From positions 248,001-312,000 of the forward strand of contig NZ_VDGH01000005.1 of NCBI RefSeq assembly GCF_006861795.1: a stretch of 64,000 nucleotides of DNA. The letters run 5' to 3'. Numbering within the stretch: position 1 is the first letter of the stretch; each line of letters starts with the position of its first letter. Origin of the DNA: Psychrobacillus lasiicapitis (GTDB taxonomy: Bacteria > Bacillota > Bacilli > Bacillales_A > Planococcaceae). A model generated the notes under the pieces. The model worked only from the letters and a program-made list of their open reading frames with translations, was not told where the DNA came from and did not search any database. Shown here in pieces: positions 38,720 to 48,439 of the stretch. A program made the position numbers and the translations under genes.

Positions 38720-40033
38720 TTATTTTTTATTTGCTGCTTCTTCCACTGCTCTTGCAACTAATTGATGCACAGTTGGATCGAGTGGATTTGGTATTAACTC
38801 CCCTGGTTTTGTATGACCGACAATTGCTTGGGCTGCAGCTATTAGCATTGGGTATGTTATAGCAGACGCTCCAGCATCTAATGCTCCCTTAAATATACCT
38901 GGGAATCCGATTACGTTGTTTACAGAACGTCCATCTGCTGCAAAAGCTGCTCCTGCTGCGATTGCTTCAGATGGAAGTATTTCTGGATTTGGATTGGAAA
39001 GCGCTAAAATGATTTGTCCTTTTCGAACCATTTCAGGTTTGATCAAGCCAGACACTCCCGTTGTGGCAACGATAATATCACAAGTCTCCATCATTTCCTC
39101 AAGAGAGCCAATTGTTTTCCCTCCGTGCTTTAATAGACGATTTTGTGCTTCTTCTTGGCGATCTAGCCCATAAACGTCTTCTACACCATAAGCCATTAAC
39201 ATACGGCAAATCGCAAGACCAGCTGCACCAAGACCAATTTGACCGATTTTCGCTTTTTTCACATCGACATTGGTAGCTTTGCATGCAGATAATATAGCCG
39301 CTAAAGCAACTACTGCCGTACCATGCTGATCGTCATGCATAACAGGAATTGGAAGCTCTTCTTTTAGCCTTTCTTCAATTTCAAAGCAATGCGGAGAGCC
39401 AATATCTTCCAGTAAAATCGCTCCAAAACCTTTATGAATATGCTTCACTGTTTCTACTATTTCATCCGGATCGCTCGTGTTCAATAAAATCGGAATTCCA
39501 CTTAATCCGACGAATTGATCTAATAATACAGCTTTCCCTTCCATTACTGGCATACCAGCAACTGGACCAATATTGCCTAAACCTAAAATCGCTGTACCGT
39601 CTGTTACGATAGCAACAGAGTTTCCAATCGATGTGAAGTAGTTAGCTTTTTCTGGATGGTTGTAAATTTCCATACACACACTTGCGACTCCGGGCGTATA
39701 GATTCGTTGCAAATCTCCAAGAGAGCGTACATCCAATCTACTCTTCATCGCAATTTTTCCGCCTTCATGCGCATTCAGTACATCATCTGTTACCGCATGA
39801 ATTTTCACACCGTTTCCAATTTCTTCAATATTTGCAATTACTTGATCTAATTGTTCAATCGATTTACATGTAATCGTAATATCACGAAGCGTCGTCAATG
39901 CACCACTTTTTAAAGTAGTAATATCACCAATATCTCCTTCTCCTAAACCGATTGCAGTTGCAACTTTCGCAAAATTACCTGGTTTTGATGGAGTTTCCAC
40001 AATAATATTTCGAATAATATGTTGTTTTTGCAT
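38720..40033 (-). CDS. NAD(P)-dependent malic enzyme with N-terminal ACT domain
   Basis: 437 residues from the ATG at 40033 (AAAGGAG upstream). An ACT regulatory domain (residues 5-80, [20 protein letters not shown]) precedes the malic enzyme: [32 protein letters not shown] and the NAD-binding [16 protein letters not shown]. It decarboxylates malate to pyruvate. The ACT domain suggests amino-acid control. With pckA nearby it belongs to the malate/oxaloacetate-pyruvate node. Confidence 0.92.
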   Translation of the reverse strand: MQKQHIIRNIIVETPSKPGNFAKVATAIGLGEGDIGDITTLKSGALTTLRDITITCKSIEQLDQVIANIEEIGNGVKIHAVTDDVLNAHEGGKIAMKSRLDVRSLGDLQRIYTPGVASVCMEIYNHPEKANYFTSIGNSVAIVTDGTAILGLGNIGPVAGMPVMEGKAVLLDQFVGLSGIPILLNTSDPDEIVETVKHIHKGFGAILLEDIGSPHCFEIEERLKEELPIPVMHDDQHGTAVVALAAILSACKATNVDVKKAKIGQIGLGAAGLAICRMLMAYGVEDVYGLDRQEEAQNRLLKHGGKTIGSLEEMMETCDIIVATTGVSGLIKPEMVRKGQIILALSNPNPEILPSEAIAAGAAFAADGRSVNNVIGFPGIFKGALDAGASAITYPMLIAAAQAIVGHTKPGELIPNPLDPTVHQLVARAVEEAANKK

Positions 40034-40077
40034 ATATTTCTCCTTTTGAATCTCTATATCTACCGTTTGATTATAAC

Positions 40078-40116
40078 ACAAAAAATCCCTTATTCTTATG
40101 GAATAAAGGATTCTTC
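40078..40116 (-). terminator. Terminator of the PurC-like gene
   Basis: AATCCTTTATTC / GAATAAGGGATT and a T-run on the minus strand, just after the stop at 40122. Confidence 0.75.
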
Positions 40117-40121
40117 CTTAT

Positions 40122-40805
40122 TTAAGAGAACAATAAAGTTTCCAATGCTAGCGGTTCAATATATTGACCATCTTTATAAACACGCATATTGCCACCAGAA
40201 ATCTCATCAATTAAAATTATTTCATTCGTTTTAGCATCTCTACCAAATTCGAGTTTAATATCATATAATTCTAACCCTTTTGTCGCTAAATCTTCTTTCA
40301 CAAGTTGAGAAATTTGTTGCGTTAAAGTTTGTAACGTTTCATATTCTTCTTCTGACAAAATGGAAAGCATCGAGAGTGCTTGTTTAGAAATAGGAGGATC
40401 CTGACGATCGTCGTCTTTAATCGTTACTTCGACAAATGCATCGAGAGGTTGTCCTTCTTCACAATATGCTCCGTATCTGCGTAGAAAGCTTCCAACAGCT
40501 TTAAAGCGACAAATAACCTCAAGTCCTTTTCCAAAAACTTTTGCTTCTTTTACGGTCATGGTAGATTCCTCAATATTCGAATCAATGAAATGAGTAGGTA
40601 TTTCTTTTTCCATTAACTTTTGAAAGAAGTATGTAGTCATACGAAGTCCTGCTTTACCAGCACCTTCTATTGTTAGTCCTACTGTATTTGCACCCGGATC
40701 AAAAACACCATTTTCTCCAGTCACATCATCTTTAAACTTCAATAAAATATTCCCGTTATCCAGCTTATATACATCTTTTGTTTTTCCTTGGTATGTAAGA
40801 TTCAC
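40122..40805 (-). CDS. Divergent PurC (SAICAR synthase) paralogue
   Basis: 227 residues starting at GTG 40805, with AGGAGG nine bases upstream. It keeps the SAICAR-synthase frame (YQGKTKDVYKLDNGN, IPTHFI, the signature LYDIKLEFGRD), but the usual VRNxAAGS is CRFKAVGSFLRRYG and the usual ISPDTCRxWD is ISGGNMRVYKDG. It is not in a pur operon. It may be a second SAICAR synthase or act on another substrate. It stands alone between the malic enzyme and ytpA genes, with its own terminator. Confidence 0.75.
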   Translation of the reverse strand: MNLTYQGKTKDVYKLDNGNILLKFKDDVTGENGVFDPGANTVGLTIEGAGKAGLRMTTYFFQKLMEKEIPTHFIDSNIEESTMTVKEAKVFGKGLEVICRFKAVGSFLRRYGAYCEEGQPLDAFVEVTIKDDDRQDPPISKQALSMLSILSEEEYETLQTLTQQISQLVKEDLATKGLELYDIKLEFGRDAKTNEIILIDEISGGNMRVYKDGQYIEPLALETLLFS

Positions 40806-40859
40806 TTGGAACTTCCTCCTTTTTATAGCTACGACTTATTTTACACCTAAAGGATGCCG

Positions 40860-41651
40860 TCAAACAATATAACCAATAGATCTTAGCACATTATTTATAA
40901 AAGAATCAGAATAAGCAAAAATTTCTTCTCGTTCTGGTTCCTGATGCAAATCATGAAAACAATTTTTCCATTCTTTGAACTGATATTCGGAAAGAGTTTG
41001 TTTTTTTAACCAGCTAATGGTTGTTTGAGTATCCGTAATTTTGTCCCGTTCTCCTGTCATCAATAAAACCGGAACATTCGGGATAGATTCTTCTGCTTGA
41101 ACGACGGTTTTCATCAATATTTGCAGTTCTTTATACCAGTCATTCGAAACAAGTGTACGATATGATTGGTCTTCCACAAATTGACGGTACACATCGTAAT
41201 TTCTTGTTAACTCATTTAACTGAAGATCATGATTAATCTTTTGCGGGACAGATAATTTAGCTAGCGCATTTGTCCATTTAGAGGGCATTTTTTTCAATTG
41301 GAGCCATGGGGATGTTAGAATTACCCCCGCATATTCTATTTCTAGTTTACGCATTACTTTCACTAACAAAGTTGCACCTAGGCCGTGACCCATTAGGAAA
41401 ATTGGTAGATCATATGTAACTGCAACTTGAAGTGCCTGTTTTATATAGTCTTTATACAATTCAAAAGACTCATCATGTAGCCCTTTTGCTTTTTTTAGTT
41501 CACCATGACCAGGTAAATCCCCCATAACGATATGACAATTGGAGCTTCTTAGTTTTTCAATTAGCCAAGCATATCTTCGATGGTGTTCATATGCACTATG
41601 CACGAGGACAACTACTGCCTTTGGTTTTTCTTCTGCTTCCCATTTCCACAT
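40860..41651 (-). CDS. ytpA: YtpA-like alpha/beta hydrolase without the catalytic Ser
   Basis: 263 residues from the ATG at 41651 (MWKWEAEEKP; AAAGGTG upstream). The fold matches YtpA lysophospholipase: VMGDLPGHGE, GERDKI (acid) and CFHDLHQEPERE (His). But the nucleophile elbow, usually GHSMGG, reads FLMGHGLGATL, so Ser is Gly (GGC). The oxyanion region is also changed (VHSAYEHH where B. subtilis has IHGASEYH). The reading frame is full length and clean, so the gene looks maintained. It is probably not a hydrolase, or uses another residue. Confidence 0.82.
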   Translation of the reverse strand: MWKWEAEEKPKAVVVLVHSAYEHHRRYAWLIEKLRSSNCHIVMGDLPGHGELKKAKGLHDESFELYKDYIKQALQVAVTYDLPIFLMGHGLGATLLVKVMRKLEIEYAGVILTSPWLQLKKMPSKWTNALAKLSVPQKINHDLQLNELTRNYDVYRQFVEDQSYRTLVSNDWYKELQILMKTVVQAEESIPNVPVLLMTGERDKITDTQTTISWLKKQTLSEYQFKEWKNCFHDLHQEPEREEIFAYSDSFINNVLRSIGYIV

Positions 41652-41739
41652 GAACAGCACACCTTTCTGTTTTGTTTCATTTTTTGCATTTGTTTGATAC
41701 GATTAATTATATTCTATTTTAATAAAGGGTGTGTATTTA

Positions 41740-42252
41740 TTGATTTATCCATATAAAGACAAAATTCCATCGATAGATGAAACTGCTTTTATAGCTGATT
41801 ATGTCACAATAACAGGCGATGTGACAATCGGTCCGGAGTCTACAATTTGGTTCAATACGGTAATTCGAGGGGACGTTGCTCCTACGATTATTGGACGTAA
41901 AGTAAGTATTCAAGATTTAAGTTGCCTTCATCAAAGCCCAAATAAGCCACTTATTATTGAGGATGAGGTAACGATAGGCCATCAAGCAACATTACATAGC
42001 TGTATCATTCGTAAAGGCGCATTAGTTGGAATGGGGTCAATTATTTTAGACGGCGCAGAAATCGGAGAAGGTGCATTTATAGGAGCAGGAAGTCTTGTAC
42101 CTCCAGGAAAGAAAATCCCACCTAACTCATTGGCATTTGGAAATCCGGCAAAAGTGGTACGAGAGCTGAACGATGCTGATAAAGCAGATGTACAGCGAAT
42201 TATTCATGAGTATGTCGAAAAAGGACAGTATTATAAATCATTACAGGAATAA
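41740..42252 (+). CDS. ytoA: Gamma-carbonic-anhydrase-like hexapeptide protein YtoA
   Basis: 170 residues from a TTG at 41740 ([21 protein letters not shown]), the family start, with AAAGGGTG upstream; an earlier GTG is possible. Left-handed beta-helix hexapeptide repeats run through most of the chain. Zinc-ligand candidates are the His of LHQSP, TIGHQ and LHSC. YtoA-type proteins resemble gamma carbonic anhydrases, but activity is unproven. It is divergent from ytpA. Confidence 0.9.
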   Translation: MIYPYKDKIPSIDETAFIADYVTITGDVTIGPESTIWFNTVIRGDVAPTIIGRKVSIQDLSCLHQSPNKPLIIEDEVTIGHQATLHSCIIRKGALVGMGSIILDGAEIGEGAFIGAGSLVPPGKKIPPNSLAFGNPAKVVRELNDADKADVQRIIHEYVEKGQYYKSLQE

Positions 42253-42508
42253 GAAATGCTCAAATGAACTGCTCGTCGATTAATACTATGACAGAAAGAA
42301 TTTTTAGGGGGGCTAGTATAACTAACAGCCTCTCTCTTTTAGGGAAGAATATGGAGAGTAGTTACTCTTAACTTTATAGATTTTTTAATCTGCAGCTACA
42401 TAAGTGCAGCATGAACTCGCCAACGGAAAGCGAAGTGCACCGTGCTAAAGCACCTGTCTCTGGCCAATTTAGCTCATGGGAGCGATAAAATCGAAATAAC
42501 GCACGTAA
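42253..42508. other. Gene-free stretch after ytoA
   Basis: Holds a weak hairpin (about 42306-42342, GGGGGGCTAGT...CAGCCTCTCTC) that may terminate ytoA, then a block ending CGAAATAACGCACGTAATA that is repeated at 61.54 kb directly before another family I left end. No gene is convincing. Confidence 0.5.
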
Positions 42509-42966
42509 TAGGGAAACTGCGCGGTAAGGCTTTATTAGGTATCCGCCGTGATTTTCGCTACAGGGTGGACGCTTTCCGCGGGCACAGCTTCAATCTCCTC
42601 GTCGCTCACGCTCCTGCGGGGCTTTCAGCTCGTGCTGTTCCCGCTGGAGTCGCCACCCTTTCGCTACAATCCAGTAGAGTTTGCTAATTACTAAGAAATA
42701 ATGCACTAGATCTAGTACTACATTGTTTTTTCTATAGGGTGAAAACCTATGGTTAATTGAATAAGACATACTTTATAGTGATTATTAGTAGGTTCTATTG
42801 ATTGGAGTGCAAGGCGGCGACTCCTGTGGGATTAGCGAGACAGGTGAGACCCCGCACGTAGCGTTAGCGGAGGAGGAGGCTCACCGCTCGTCCCACGGAA
42901 AGCGTCCGCCTGGAGCGGAAATCATGGCGAACATCTTAAAATCTTTACCGCGCAGTTTCCCTAAAC
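42509..42966. repeat. Family I dispersed repeat (copy 3), two arms in inverted orientation
   Basis: The left end AGGGAAACTGCGCGGT (42510-42525) is an exact inverse of the right end ACCGCGCAGTTTCCCT (42947-42962). Two GC-rich arms face each other: a minus-orientation arm (42509-42670) and a plus-orientation arm (42815-42966). Both carry a CGGAAAGCGTCC...TGTAGCG/TGGAGCGGAAATCA core and a GAGGAGG..CTCACC-like block. About 140 AT-rich bases separate them. The common AT tail follows at 42967-43012. Confidence 0.85.
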
Positions 42967-43047
42967 CACGATTAAATTAAAACATGCCATTCCTTATGCG
43001 ACTTGATTCAAGTTATCCACATATCTAAATTCTTTATAGTTTTCTAA

Positions 43048-43098
43048 CCAATAAAAAAGCGATACTTCCCTAAATAACAAGGAAAGTATCGCTTTTAT
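43048..43098 (-). terminator. metK terminator
   Basis: AAAAGCGATACTTCC / GGAAAGTATCGCTTTT with A/T runs, directly after the metK stop. Confidence 0.85.
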
Positions 43099-43101
43099 CA
43101 A

Positions 43102-44298
43102 TTATAGACCAGCTTTTTCTTTTAAAGCATCTGCTTTATCTGTTTTTTCCCATGGTGCATCGATGTCTGTACGACCGAAGTGACCATAAGCAGCAGTTTG
43201 TTTGTAAATTGGACGACGAAGATCTAGCATTTTAATAATTCCTGCTGGACGAAGGTCGAATAATTCACGAATATACGCTACTAATTGTGCCTCTTCTACT
43301 TTTCCTGTTCCAAATGTATCGACAGCAATAGATACAGGTTGTGCTACACCAATAGCATAAGCTAATTGAACTTCACAACGATCTGCAAGTCCTGCAGCGA
43401 CAATATTTTTTGCAACATAGCGAGCAGCATATGCAGCTGAACGGTCAACTTTCGTTGGATCTTTACCAGAGAAAGCCCCACCGCCGTGACGAGCATATCC
43501 ACCGTACGTATCAACGATAATTTTACGACCTGTTAAACCAGCATCCCCTTGAGGACCACCGATTACAAAACGACCAGTTGGGTTGATAAAGTATTTTGTA
43601 TTTTCATCGATTAAATGAGCAGGAACAATTGGATTGATCACTACTTCTTTTAAATCTTTTTGGATTTGTTCTAACGTTACTTCTGGATGATGTTGGGTAG
43701 AAATAACAATCGTGTCGATACGAACTGGATTATTATTTTCATCATATTCCACTGTCACTTGCGTTTTACCATCTGGGCGTAAATAGTCTAATGTGTCATC
43801 TTTACGCACTTCTGCTAAACGACGTGACAACTTGTGCGCTAAACTGATTGGAAGTGGCATAAGTTCTGGTGTTTCGTTACATGCATAACCAAACATAAGA
43901 CCTTGGTCCCCTGCTCCAATTGCTTCGATATCTGAATCAGTCATTGATCCTTCACGAGCTTCTAACGCTTGGTCAACACCCATTGCAATATCAACTGACT
44001 GCTCGTCAATTGCAGTTAACACCGCAGAAGTTTCCGAGTCAAATCCGTATTTTGCACGAGTATAACCTATTTCTTTAATAGTAGAACGTACTACTTTTGG
44101 GATATCTACATAAGTAGATGTTGTAATTTCTCCTGCAACTAAAACAAGTCCAGTTGTTACACTTGTTTCACAAGCAACACGTGCATTTGGATCTTCTGTT
44201 AAAATTGCATCTAAAATAGCATCCGAAATTTGGTCACAAATTTTATCTGGATGCCCTTCTGTAACTGATTCCGATGTAAATAATCGGCGTTGTGTCAT
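43102..44298 (-). CDS. metK: S-adenosylmethionine synthetase
   Basis: Makes SAM from methionine and ATP. 398 residues. Signatures: [17 protein letters not shown] near residue 14, the [12 protein letters not shown] hexapeptide region, and [25 protein letters not shown] precedes the ATG. A SAM-I riboswitch and terminator lie in its leader. It is divergent from pckA, as in B. subtilis. Confidence 0.98.
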   Translation of the reverse strand: MTQRRLFTSESVTEGHPDKICDQISDAILDAILTEDPNARVACETSVTTGLVLVAGEITTSTYVDIPKVVRSTIKEIGYTRAKYGFDSETSAVLTAIDEQSVDIAMGVDQALEAREGSMTDSDIEAIGAGDQGLMFGYACNETPELMPLPISLAHKLSRRLAEVRKDDTLDYLRPDGKTQVTVEYDENNNPVRIDTIVISTQHHPEVTLEQIQKDLKEVVINPIVPAHLIDENTKYFINPTGRFVIGGPQGDAGLTGRKIIVDTYGGYARHGGGAFSGKDPTKVDRSAAYAARYVAKNIVAAGLADRCEVQLAYAIGVAQPVSIAVDTFGTGKVEEAQLVAYIRELFDLRPAGIIKMLDLRRPIYKQTAAYGHFGRTDIDAPWEKTDKADALKEKAGL

Positions 44299-44433
44299 AG
44301 AATATTCCTCCTATATCCTGCGAGATTTCTCTCAAGAATTGATACGGTACTCATTCCCATGTCAAGCCATTTCAAATGGATTAAACTTGAAGCCGTTTCG
44401 GACTTGGCACACAAGGATAAAGGGCGATGTAAT

Positions 44434-44478
44434 ATAAAAAAGCCTTTCACTCACGTAATTTACATGAGGAAAGGCATT
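44434..44478 (-). terminator. Attenuator terminator of the metK SAM riboswitch
   Basis: GCCTTTCCTCATGTAAA / TTTACGTGAGTGAAAGGC-type stem with a T-run, between aptamer and metK on the minus strand. Confidence 0.85.
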
Positions 44479-44498
44479 CATTTCATAAGCACCTTTCA

Positions 44499-44613
44499 CT
44501 CTTATCAATCAAGGAATCACACCTTGTCTCAGGTTGGGCACCTTTGTAATACTAGAAATTACAGGTTGCCGGGTTTCATAGGGCCTGACCCCTCCACCAG
44601 CTCGGGATAAGAG
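44499..44613 (-). promoter_or_regulatory. SAM-I riboswitch (S-box) upstream of metK
   Basis: The P1 arms CTCTTATC (44606-44613) and GATAAGAG (44499-44506) close an aptamer with the S-box hallmarks AGCTGGTGGAGGGGTCAGGC, CCTATGAAACCCGGCAACC, and AAGGTGCCAACCTGAG-like junctions. SAM binding should favour the terminator and switch metK off. Confidence 0.97.
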
Positions 44614-44706
44614 TATCCGTTCAATTTATCATCATACGGAAACAACAGACAAATGTCAACAAAAAAACCGTTATTATTTAAAATGAAAATAAACACTCAA
44701 TTAGTG

Positions 44707-44734
44707 TAGACTATTAAGTTAAATGTGTTATACT
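44707..44734 (+). promoter_or_regulatory. Candidate pckA promoter
   Basis: -35 TAGACT (44707-44712), 16-bp spacer and -10 TATACT (44729-44734) with a TG one base upstream (extended -10). Confidence 0.5.
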
Positions 44735-44802
44735 AATTCACATATCAAGTAAATACTCCTCCAAGCAAGGAGGAAAAACGAAAAAAGGATGGTAAATACA
44801 AT

Positions 44803-46389
44803 ATGAATTCAATCGATACGGTGAGTGAACTGAACGAATTGCTAGCTGGAAATAATATTAGCGTACAATTATCAGTGCCGCAACTTGTGGAAAAAGCAAC
44901 TTGTAGAGGAGAAGCTATTTTAACCTCAACAGGTGCTGTAAAAGCAGAAACAGGTAAATACACAGGCCGTTCCCCAGAAGATAAGTATATCGTAGAAGAG
45001 CCTATCTCTAAAGACAAAATCGATTGGGGTTCTGTAAACCAACCTATCTCTCCCGAAATTTTTGATGCACTATATAAAAAAGTAACAAGCTACTTAAAAG
45101 AACAAGAAGAATTATTCGTATTTAAAGGATTTGCAGGAGCAGATAAAGAATCCCGTCTTGGCATCCAAGTGATTAATGAATTTGCATGGCATAATTTATT
45201 TGCCCATCAATTATTTATCCGTCCTACCGAAGAAGAGCTTGTAAATCATCAAGCAGATTTCACAATTGTAAGCGCACCTAACTTTAAAGCAGATCCAGCG
45301 ATTGATGGAACAAAATCAGAAACATTCATCATCGTTTCGATGGAAAAGCGTATTGTATTAATCGGTGGAACTGAATATGCAGGTGAAATGAAAAAATCTA
45401 TCTTCTCTATTATGAACTATTTGTTGCCAGAACAAAACATTTTTCCTATGCATTGTTCAGCAAATGTTGGAGAAGCTGGGGATGTTGCATTATTCTTCGG
45501 TTTATCTGGAACAGGGAAAACAACACTTTCTGCAGATGCAGGACGTAAATTAATCGGTGATGATGAGCACGGTTGGTCAGATAATGGCGTGTTTAATATC
45601 GAAGGTGGCTGCTATGCAAAATGTATCGACCTTACTCGTGAAAACGAACCGCAAATCTTTGACGCTATTACATTTGGAACAGTTTTAGAGAACGTAGTAG
45701 TAGATCCAGAAACTCGCGTGGCGAACTATGCAGATGATTCATTAACAGAAAATACGCGCGCAGCATATCAAATTCAAAATATCGATAACATTGTAGACCC
45801 TTCTGTTGCTGGTCATCCAAATACAATCGTTTTCTTAACTGCTGATGCGTTTGGCGTACTGCCTCCAATCAGTAAGTTAACAAAAGAACAAGCAATGTAT
45901 CACTTTTTAAGTGGATTTACTTCTAAATTAGCAGGAACAGAACGTGGAATTACATCTCCACAACCAGCATTCTCTACTTGCTTTGGTTCTCCTTTCTTGC
46001 CATTACACGCTACTGTATATGCTGAAATGCTTGGGAAGAAAATTGATGAGCATGGTGCACAAGTATTCCTTGTGAATACAGGATGGACTGGTGGAGAATA
46101 CGGTGTTGGTAGCCGTATGAAACTAGCTTATACGCGTACAATGGTACGTGCAGCAATCAACGGGAAGTTACGAAATGTAGATACTACAACAGATGAAGTG
46201 TTTGGTCTTGAAATTCCTACTGAAATCGAAGGAGTACCAGCAGAAGTGTTAATTCCACGTAATGCATGGGAAGACAAAGAAGCTTATGACGTGAAAGCAG
46301 GAGAACTAGCACAAGCTTTCCGTAAAAACTTCCAAAAATTCGGTACAGTATCAGAAGATATTGCCCTTAAAGGCGGACCTTTAGCATAA
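44803..46389 (+). CDS. pckA: Phosphoenolpyruvate carboxykinase (ATP)
   Basis: Converts oxaloacetate and ATP to PEP, the first gluconeogenic step. 528 residues. Motifs: [21 protein letters not shown], the P-loop [13 protein letters not shown] near residue 236, [22 protein letters not shown] and [19 protein letters not shown] precedes the ATG. It is divergent from metK and ends at a strong terminator. Confidence 0.98.
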   Translation: MNSIDTVSELNELLAGNNISVQLSVPQLVEKATCRGEAILTSTGAVKAETGKYTGRSPEDKYIVEEPISKDKIDWGSVNQPISPEIFDALYKKVTSYLKEQEELFVFKGFAGADKESRLGIQVINEFAWHNLFAHQLFIRPTEEELVNHQADFTIVSAPNFKADPAIDGTKSETFIIVSMEKRIVLIGGTEYAGEMKKSIFSIMNYLLPEQNIFPMHCSANVGEAGDVALFFGLSGTGKTTLSADAGRKLIGDDEHGWSDNGVFNIEGGCYAKCIDLTRENEPQIFDAITFGTVLENVVVDPETRVANYADDSLTENTRAAYQIQNIDNIVDPSVAGHPNTIVFLTADAFGVLPPISKLTKEQAMYHFLSGFTSKLAGTERGITSPQPAFSTCFGSPFLPLHATVYAEMLGKKIDEHGAQVFLVNTGWTGGEYGVGSRMKLAYTRTMVRAAINGKLRNVDTTTDEVFGLEIPTEIEGVPAEVLIPRNAWEDKEAYDVKAGELAQAFRKNFQKFGTVSEDIALKGGPLA

Positions 46390-46395
46390 TAATCA

Positions 46396-46436
46396 AAAAA
46401 AGGATGTCCCATTTAAATGGTGACATCCTTTTTTAT
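46396..46436 (+). terminator. pckA terminator
   Basis: AAAAAGGATGTC / GACATCCTTTTTT with a 13-base loop and T-run. Confidence 0.9.
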
Positions 46437-46489
46437 TGTCCTAAAACTATAAAATTTTCGGCATAAGGATAAATTTCTACTAGCGGTTC

Positions 46490-46706
46490 CCGTCCAGACT
46501 CCAGCGCCTTTGCCCCTCGGGGTCAAATGTGAAAAAGCTGCTCCTGCGCAAGCTCGTCGCAAACAAAAACGCTTGTGGCGGCTGAGGAGCTGCCTCTTTG
46601 GCCCGCATGATGCGGGTTATGTCTGCTTTGCCACAGGAAGTGGCGCACTTTGCAGACCTACCCCATCCCCATTTGCCTGTCGGGGCAGACATAGGCTCTT
46701 GCGCTT
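46490..46706 (+). repeat. Family II dispersed repeat (copy 2)
   Basis: Aligns with the leuS leader element in inverse genomic orientation: CTCCAGCGCC...GCCCCTCG, GTCAAATGTGAAA, GGCTGAGGAGCTGCCTC, CCCGCATGATGCGGGTTATG, CCACAGGAAGTGGCGCACTT, CCATTTGCCTGTCGGGGC. It carries about 38 extra bases (CTCCTGCGCAAGCTCGTCGC region) absent from copy 1. It fills the gap between the pckA terminator and the next gene. Confidence 0.85.
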
Positions 46707-46712
46707 TTGTTA

Positions 46713-47162
46713 TTAATCTGCATTTTCATCATAAAAGTGGGTGGTAGCCGATGAATTGAATAAGGAAACGAACTTTTCTGCATTTACCTCATCTACTTTA
46801 TATAAAATAACTTCTGATCCGTAATGACCTATTTCTAATCGTTCGTCACCGTCTTTATTGAAGAACATCATAAACCATTTTAACCCACCTTTTGGATCGA
46901 TCGAGTTATTTCTAAAATAGGTATGATTCTCCTCATTTAAGTTAACTGTCATAACCTTGACGAGTCCTTCATTTAAGATAGAAATCGCTTTCGGTCTTAA
47001 TTCTTCGATTATTTCCTCTTCTTCTTTCCAGCAGTGAATCACTACATCATGAAAAGTAGTCGTATAGTTATCCCAAAGATCCTCCCAAAAACTTGTATCC
47101 AGTGCAAATGATGACTTACCTTCTATACTCATTGATTCGGTGTTTACAATGACATTTCCCAA
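46713..47162 (-). CDS. Uncharacterised 149-residue protein
   Basis: Starts at TTG 47162 with AGAGGAG seven bases upstream, overlapping the end of ytmA by 19 bp, so it is probably translationally coupled. Acidic and soluble, with no signal or membrane segment. It contains WEDLWDNYTTTFHDVVIHCWKEEEEIIEEL and a C-terminal FVSLFNSSATTHFYDENAD. I recognise no family; the fold looks alpha/beta. It is the last gene of the ytkD-ytmA series. Confidence 0.7.
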   Translation of the reverse strand: MGNVIVNTESMSIEGKSSFALDTSFWEDLWDNYTTTFHDVVIHCWKEEEEIIEELRPKAISILNEGLVKVMTVNLNEENHTYFRNNSIDPKGGLKWFMMFFNKDGDERLEIGHYGSEVILYKVDEVNAEKFVSLFNSSATTHFYDENAD

Positions 47163-47953
47163 TTTCTAACTCCTCTCTGTTTTTTCATCCATGCGCATGC
47201 GTCTTTCACCACTTGACGATTTACTTTGCTCGGAAAGTAGTGGGTGAATTCAGGATAGTACCATGTTTCTACTATTTTGTTATTCCCAATAAGTTCTTTT
47301 TCTAACATTTCCGCATGCTGTGGCGAAACATTAATATCCATTTTCCCATGAATGATCAGTGTAGAAGCTTGTATTTCAGCTATTTTAAATAAGGCGTCGC
47401 GCTCCTCATAAGCTTCTGTCTTATTTGTTGGAGTACCACCTATTACCCTTTTCATCATTCTTCGCATATCCAAACGTTCCTCGTAAGTTAGATAAATATC
47501 GGATACTCCTGCCCATGTGACAATCGAAGTTATATCACTTCGTATAATGGCGGTCCATAAAGCCATAATACCACCTCGGGAGAAAGCGAAGATATGAATT
47601 CTAGACGAAATGCAAAATTGCTTTAATACATCCACTGCATAAACGGCATCCAATCGATCTTCACCTGCAAACTCGTCCCTTCCCTCTCCACCACGATTTC
47701 CGCGATAGTATGGTGCAAAAACGGTAAACCCCTCTGAAGCTATCTGGGCAATACGGGCAGGTCTTACCATACCAATACTTTGCATGCCACCCCTCAAATA
47801 CAATATCCCATCATACCTTCCTTCTTGTTTGGGGGAAGCGAGCATTCCTTTCACTCGCAATCCACAAGACCAATATGTAATTTCAGTTAAATTAATATGT
47901 GGATTTGGGGAAGGATATTTTCGCATTTTTTCAATCGTTCCATTTTCCTTCAT
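47144..47953 (-). CDS. ytmA: YtmA-like alpha/beta hydrolase (S9/dienelactone-hydrolase type)
   Basis: 269 residues. The nucleophile elbow is FAFSRGGIMALW (Ser near residue 124), the acid in IIHGKMDINVSP and the His in FTHYFPSK near residue 245, so the triad is complete. The N-terminal YWSCGLRVKGMLASP and LYLRGG are typical of YtmA. Substrate unknown. It overlaps the ytkD stop by 23 bp, so coupled. Confidence 0.88.
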   Translation of the reverse strand: MKENGTIEKMRKYPSPNPHINLTEITYWSCGLRVKGMLASPKQEGRYDGILYLRGGMQSIGMVRPARIAQIASEGFTVFAPYYRGNRGGEGRDEFAGEDRLDAVYAVDVLKQFCISSRIHIFAFSRGGIMALWTAIIRSDITSIVTWAGVSDIYLTYEERLDMRRMMKRVIGGTPTNKTEAYEERDALFKIAEIQASTLIIHGKMDINVSPQHAEMLEKELIGNNKIVETWYYPEFTHYFPSKVNRQVVKDACAWMKKQRGVRNWEMSL

Positions 47954-48404
47954 ACATATTCACCTTCTCTAACATTGCTTGCATACCCTGATCTTGCATA
48001 TGAAAGCTCAAATTTTCGCAGTTGGAGAGTTCATCCATCGTCAACCACAATGCGCCATCCGTTTCATAATTGGCCCTCTCTTCATGAATATACCTTATGT
48101 TTGCTAAAAATACCGCCTTACAGAAGGGGTTTATCTCATGCACCATATATTCGGCAAACCATTCAAGATTGTCAATTTCCACATTAGTTTCCTCTAATAC
48201 TTCCCGTATCGCCGCTGTCTCTAATGTTTCATTTTCCTCCACTTTACCGCCAGGAAACTCAATACCTCGCTTTGGATGTTTCGTTAATAGCCACTTTCCT
48301 TTATATTTTGCTAATACTAATACATGCATCGGCTTAGTCTGAAGTAGCCCTTTTTCAAAGGAAAGTTCCACTTGTATACCATTTAAATCTTGAAAATTAA
48401 TCAT
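47931..48404 (-). CDS. ytkD: Nudix hydrolase YtkD (nucleoside triphosphatase)
   Basis: 157 residues. The Nudix box is GGKVEENETLETAAIREVLEETN; its last glycine is Asn here, a tolerated variation. B. subtilis YtkD hydrolyses (d)NTPs including 8-oxo-dGTP and protects against mutation. AAAGGGATAAAG lies ahead of the ATG. It is first in ytkD-ytmA-unknown. Confidence 0.9.
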   Translation of the reverse strand: MINFQDLNGIQVELSFEKGLLQTKPMHVLVLAKYKGKWLLTKHPKRGIEFPGGKVEENETLETAAIREVLEETNVEIDNLEWFAEYMVHEINPFCKAVFLANIRYIHEERANYETDGALWLTMDELSNCENLSFHMQDQGMQAMLEKVNMYEGKWND

Positions 48405-48439
48405 TCTTTATCCCTCTTTTTGTTTACTATTCAAAAGTT

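Noticed and set aside
42442-42980. Open frames in the GC-rich block after ytoA
   Set aside because: They lie in family I repeat arms, lack ribosome sites and do not match any protein family.
46480-46716. Opposed small frames after pckA
   Set aside because: Both are contained in the family II repeat.
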